Part shown: one piece after another, positions 4,703 through 5,892 of the stretch | Layout: the number at the start of each line of letters is the position of its first letter | Position numbering within the stretch: position 1 is the first letter of the stretch | Assembly (NCBI GenBank): GCA_948759685.1 | Contig: CAQBGY010000222.1 | Location: forward strand, 1-5,892 | Source: an uncultured Eubacterium sp. | GTDB taxonomy: Bacteria > Bacillota_A > Clostridia > Lachnospirales > Lachnospiraceae | Direction of reading: 5' to 3' | DNA length: 5,892 nt | Made by a program: the position numbers and the translations under genes | Notes under the pieces: model-generated | Seen by the model: only the letters and a program-made list of their open reading frames with translations | Database searches by the model: none | What the model was told of the DNA's origin: nothing

Positions 4703-5892
4703 TTGAGTAATAACAATAATGAATTTTTAATAAAACTGGTGGCTTTGCTGGATGAACAAAAAAGTAAGACACAGATAAACACCAATATTAAGGATTTGGA
4801 AAAGGTGGTCAGAAAATTAAAACTGACTGCCACACTTGCAAAAGGGACAACGAAATCAGAGTTAAACCAGACAATAAAACAGCTTGAAGCCCAATTGAGA
4901 CAGATAAGGTTACAGGCGAAAATTGATAACCGCCAGTTAAACAGGGAAATAAATAACGCATTGAGAAATGTTTCTGCAAGGGATATCAATCTCAATTTCA
5001 ACAGCAATGGGGAAAGACTGACTGCACAGGTAAGAAGGGCTGTTGCGCAGGCGAGGGAGGTTGCGGAAAGAAGTCCTATCAGTGTGAACATTGATTTGAA
5101 AAGGGAAAAGCTGTTGAATCAGCTCACGGCATTTACCAATAAACATACAAAGATAAATGAATCGTCATACTGGCTTAGTGAGGCTGAAAGGCTGCGTACA
5201 GTGATCAGTTCTGTCACGAACAGGGATGAATTAAGGAATGCGACAGACCAGTTACAGGTATTTACATCAGGTGTGAGGGCGACAGGATATGCAGCAGTGA
5301 GCACGACTGACAGAATCAAAGGAATGCTTGGAAACATCATTAAAGTAGGAAATTATTTTGGTTTAGCATTTGTTGCTGTAAATAAATTCCGTCAGTCTTT
5401 AAACACGTTGAAAATGAATGACACGATACTTACAGAAATCAGTAAGACAAGTGAGCTGACTAAACAGCAACTCAGGGAATTAGGTGATGAAGCGTTTAAG
5501 GTTGCGAGTAAATATGGACAGGTTTCAGGAAACTACCTGCTTGGCGTTCAAGAGATGGCGAGATCTGGTTATGAAATGCTGTCAACAGAACTTGCTGAAT
5601 TATCCCTGCTCGCACAATCCGCAGGCGATATGACAGCAGACAGTGCGAATAATTATTTGCTAGCAACTGACGCAGCCTATAAATACGGCGGAAGTGTTGA
5701 AAAATTAAATGCTGCGCTTGACGGGGCAAACTATATTTCAAACAAAAATTCTGCAAATTTGACAGATATTGCCGATGCGACACGGGTGTCTGCTTCATTC
5801 GCTGCAAACGCCGGCGTTGCTATTGATGAACTGACAGCGGCAGAAGCAACAATGATTGCGGTAACAAAAAGAAGCGGCTCCGAAATTGGACG
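4703..5892 (+). CDS. Phage tail tape measure protein, TP901 type (5' part, runs off the window)
   Basis: The frame is open from TTG 4703 to the window end (396 full codons). The tape measure protein sets tail length in siphovirus-like phages, fills the tail tube and helps DNA entry. Residues about 1-200 are charged, helical and coiled-coil-like (KDLEKVVRKLKLTATLAK, ELNQTIKQLEAQLRQIRLQA). A mildly hydrophobic segment (208-232, MLGNIIKVGNYFGLAFVAV) follows. The conserved TP901 minor-tail domain starts near residue 238: LGDEAFKVASKYGQVSGNYL, MARSGYEMLS, LSLLAQSAGDMTADSANNYL, then ATRVSASFAANAGVAIDELT. Such proteins usually exceed 700 residues, so much lies beyond the edge. The genes normally found just upstream, tail assembly chaperones with a -1 frameshift, are not here. 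The zinc-ribbon gene and its terminator take their place. Confidence 0.9.
   Translation, partial: MSNNNNEFLIKLVALLDEQKSKTQINTNIKDLEKVVRKLKLTATLAKGTTKSELNQTIKQLEAQLRQIRLQAKIDNRQLNREINNALRNVSARDINLNFNSNGERLTAQVRRAVAQAREVAERSPISVNIDLKREKLLNQLTAFTNKHTKINESSYWLSEAERLRTVISSVTNRDELRNATDQLQVFTSGVRATGYAAVSTTDRIKGMLGNIIKVGNYFGLAFVAVNKFRQSLNTLKMNDTILTEISKTSELTKQQLRELGDEAFKVASKYGQVSGNYLLGVQEMARSGYEMLSTELAELSLLAQSAGDMTADSANNYLLATDAAYKYGGSVEKLNAALDGANYISNKNSANLTDIADATRVSASFAANAGVAIDELTAAEATMIAVTKRSGSEIG

Noticed and set aside
4674..4706. Ten-codon leader ORF (MSKNEEETKY) whose TGA overlaps the tape measure TTG
   Set aside because: The TTGA overlap looks like translational coupling, but there is no Shine-Dalgarno site before this ATG, and AGGAGG at 4687-4692 serves the TTG directly.
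4672..5091. 139-aa reverse-strand ORF with a signal-peptide-like look
   Set aside because: It is antisense to the clearly coding tape measure frame. Its hydrophobicity is what an antisense reading of a Lys/Gln/Asn-rich coiled coil gives.

Overview
The window looks like part of a prophage or phage genome from a low-GC Gram-positive host, most likely a clostridial or Lachnospiraceae-type bacterium. This rests on the AT-rich composition, frequent AGA/AGG arginine codons, strong purine Shine-Dalgarno sites, a TTG-started tape measure gene and a consensus sigma-A promoter. All genes that can be supported lie on the + strand. No rRNA, tRNA, CRISPR array or insertion sequence was seen.

Region 1 (1-3308) is a short upstream stretch followed by one large gene (75-3308, 1077 aa). 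The gene encodes a single-chain RNA polymerase of the YonO / QDE-1-like two-barrel superfamily. It carries the metal-binding D-x-D-G-D signature (DTDGD, residues 567-571). About 100 residues later comes a D-x-x-K-T-G segment typical of eukaryotic-type RdRPs and their phage relatives. A Cys pair and a probable winged helix-turn-helix follow at the C-terminus.

Region 2 (3309-4702) is an AT-rich insert-like stretch. It holds a terminator-like hairpin, a 65-aa helix-turn-helix protein (3487-3684) and about 450 bp with no convincing gene. That gap contains stem-loops, AAAACTGAATAT direct repeats and one doubtful 50-codon ORF. Next come a near-consensus extended -10 promoter (4025-4053), a 159-aa protein with two zinc-ribbon-like CxxC pairs (4139-4618) and an intrinsic terminator (4645-4672). 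The last three elements together have the layout of a phage moron, a gene with its own promoter and terminator set inside a late operon.

Region 3 (4703-5892) is the 5' part of a TP901-type tail tape measure protein, which runs off the window end.

Working model (inference): this is the tail-gene neighbourhood of a siphovirus-like prophage. The dedicated polymerase would transcribe late genes such as the tape measure gene. The zinc-ribbon gene, and perhaps the HTH gene, would be expressed by host RNA polymerase. The 16-nt repeat ATAATGAAGTAAYGAG, which precedes both the zinc-ribbon gene and the tape measure gene, is a candidate signal tying the two together.
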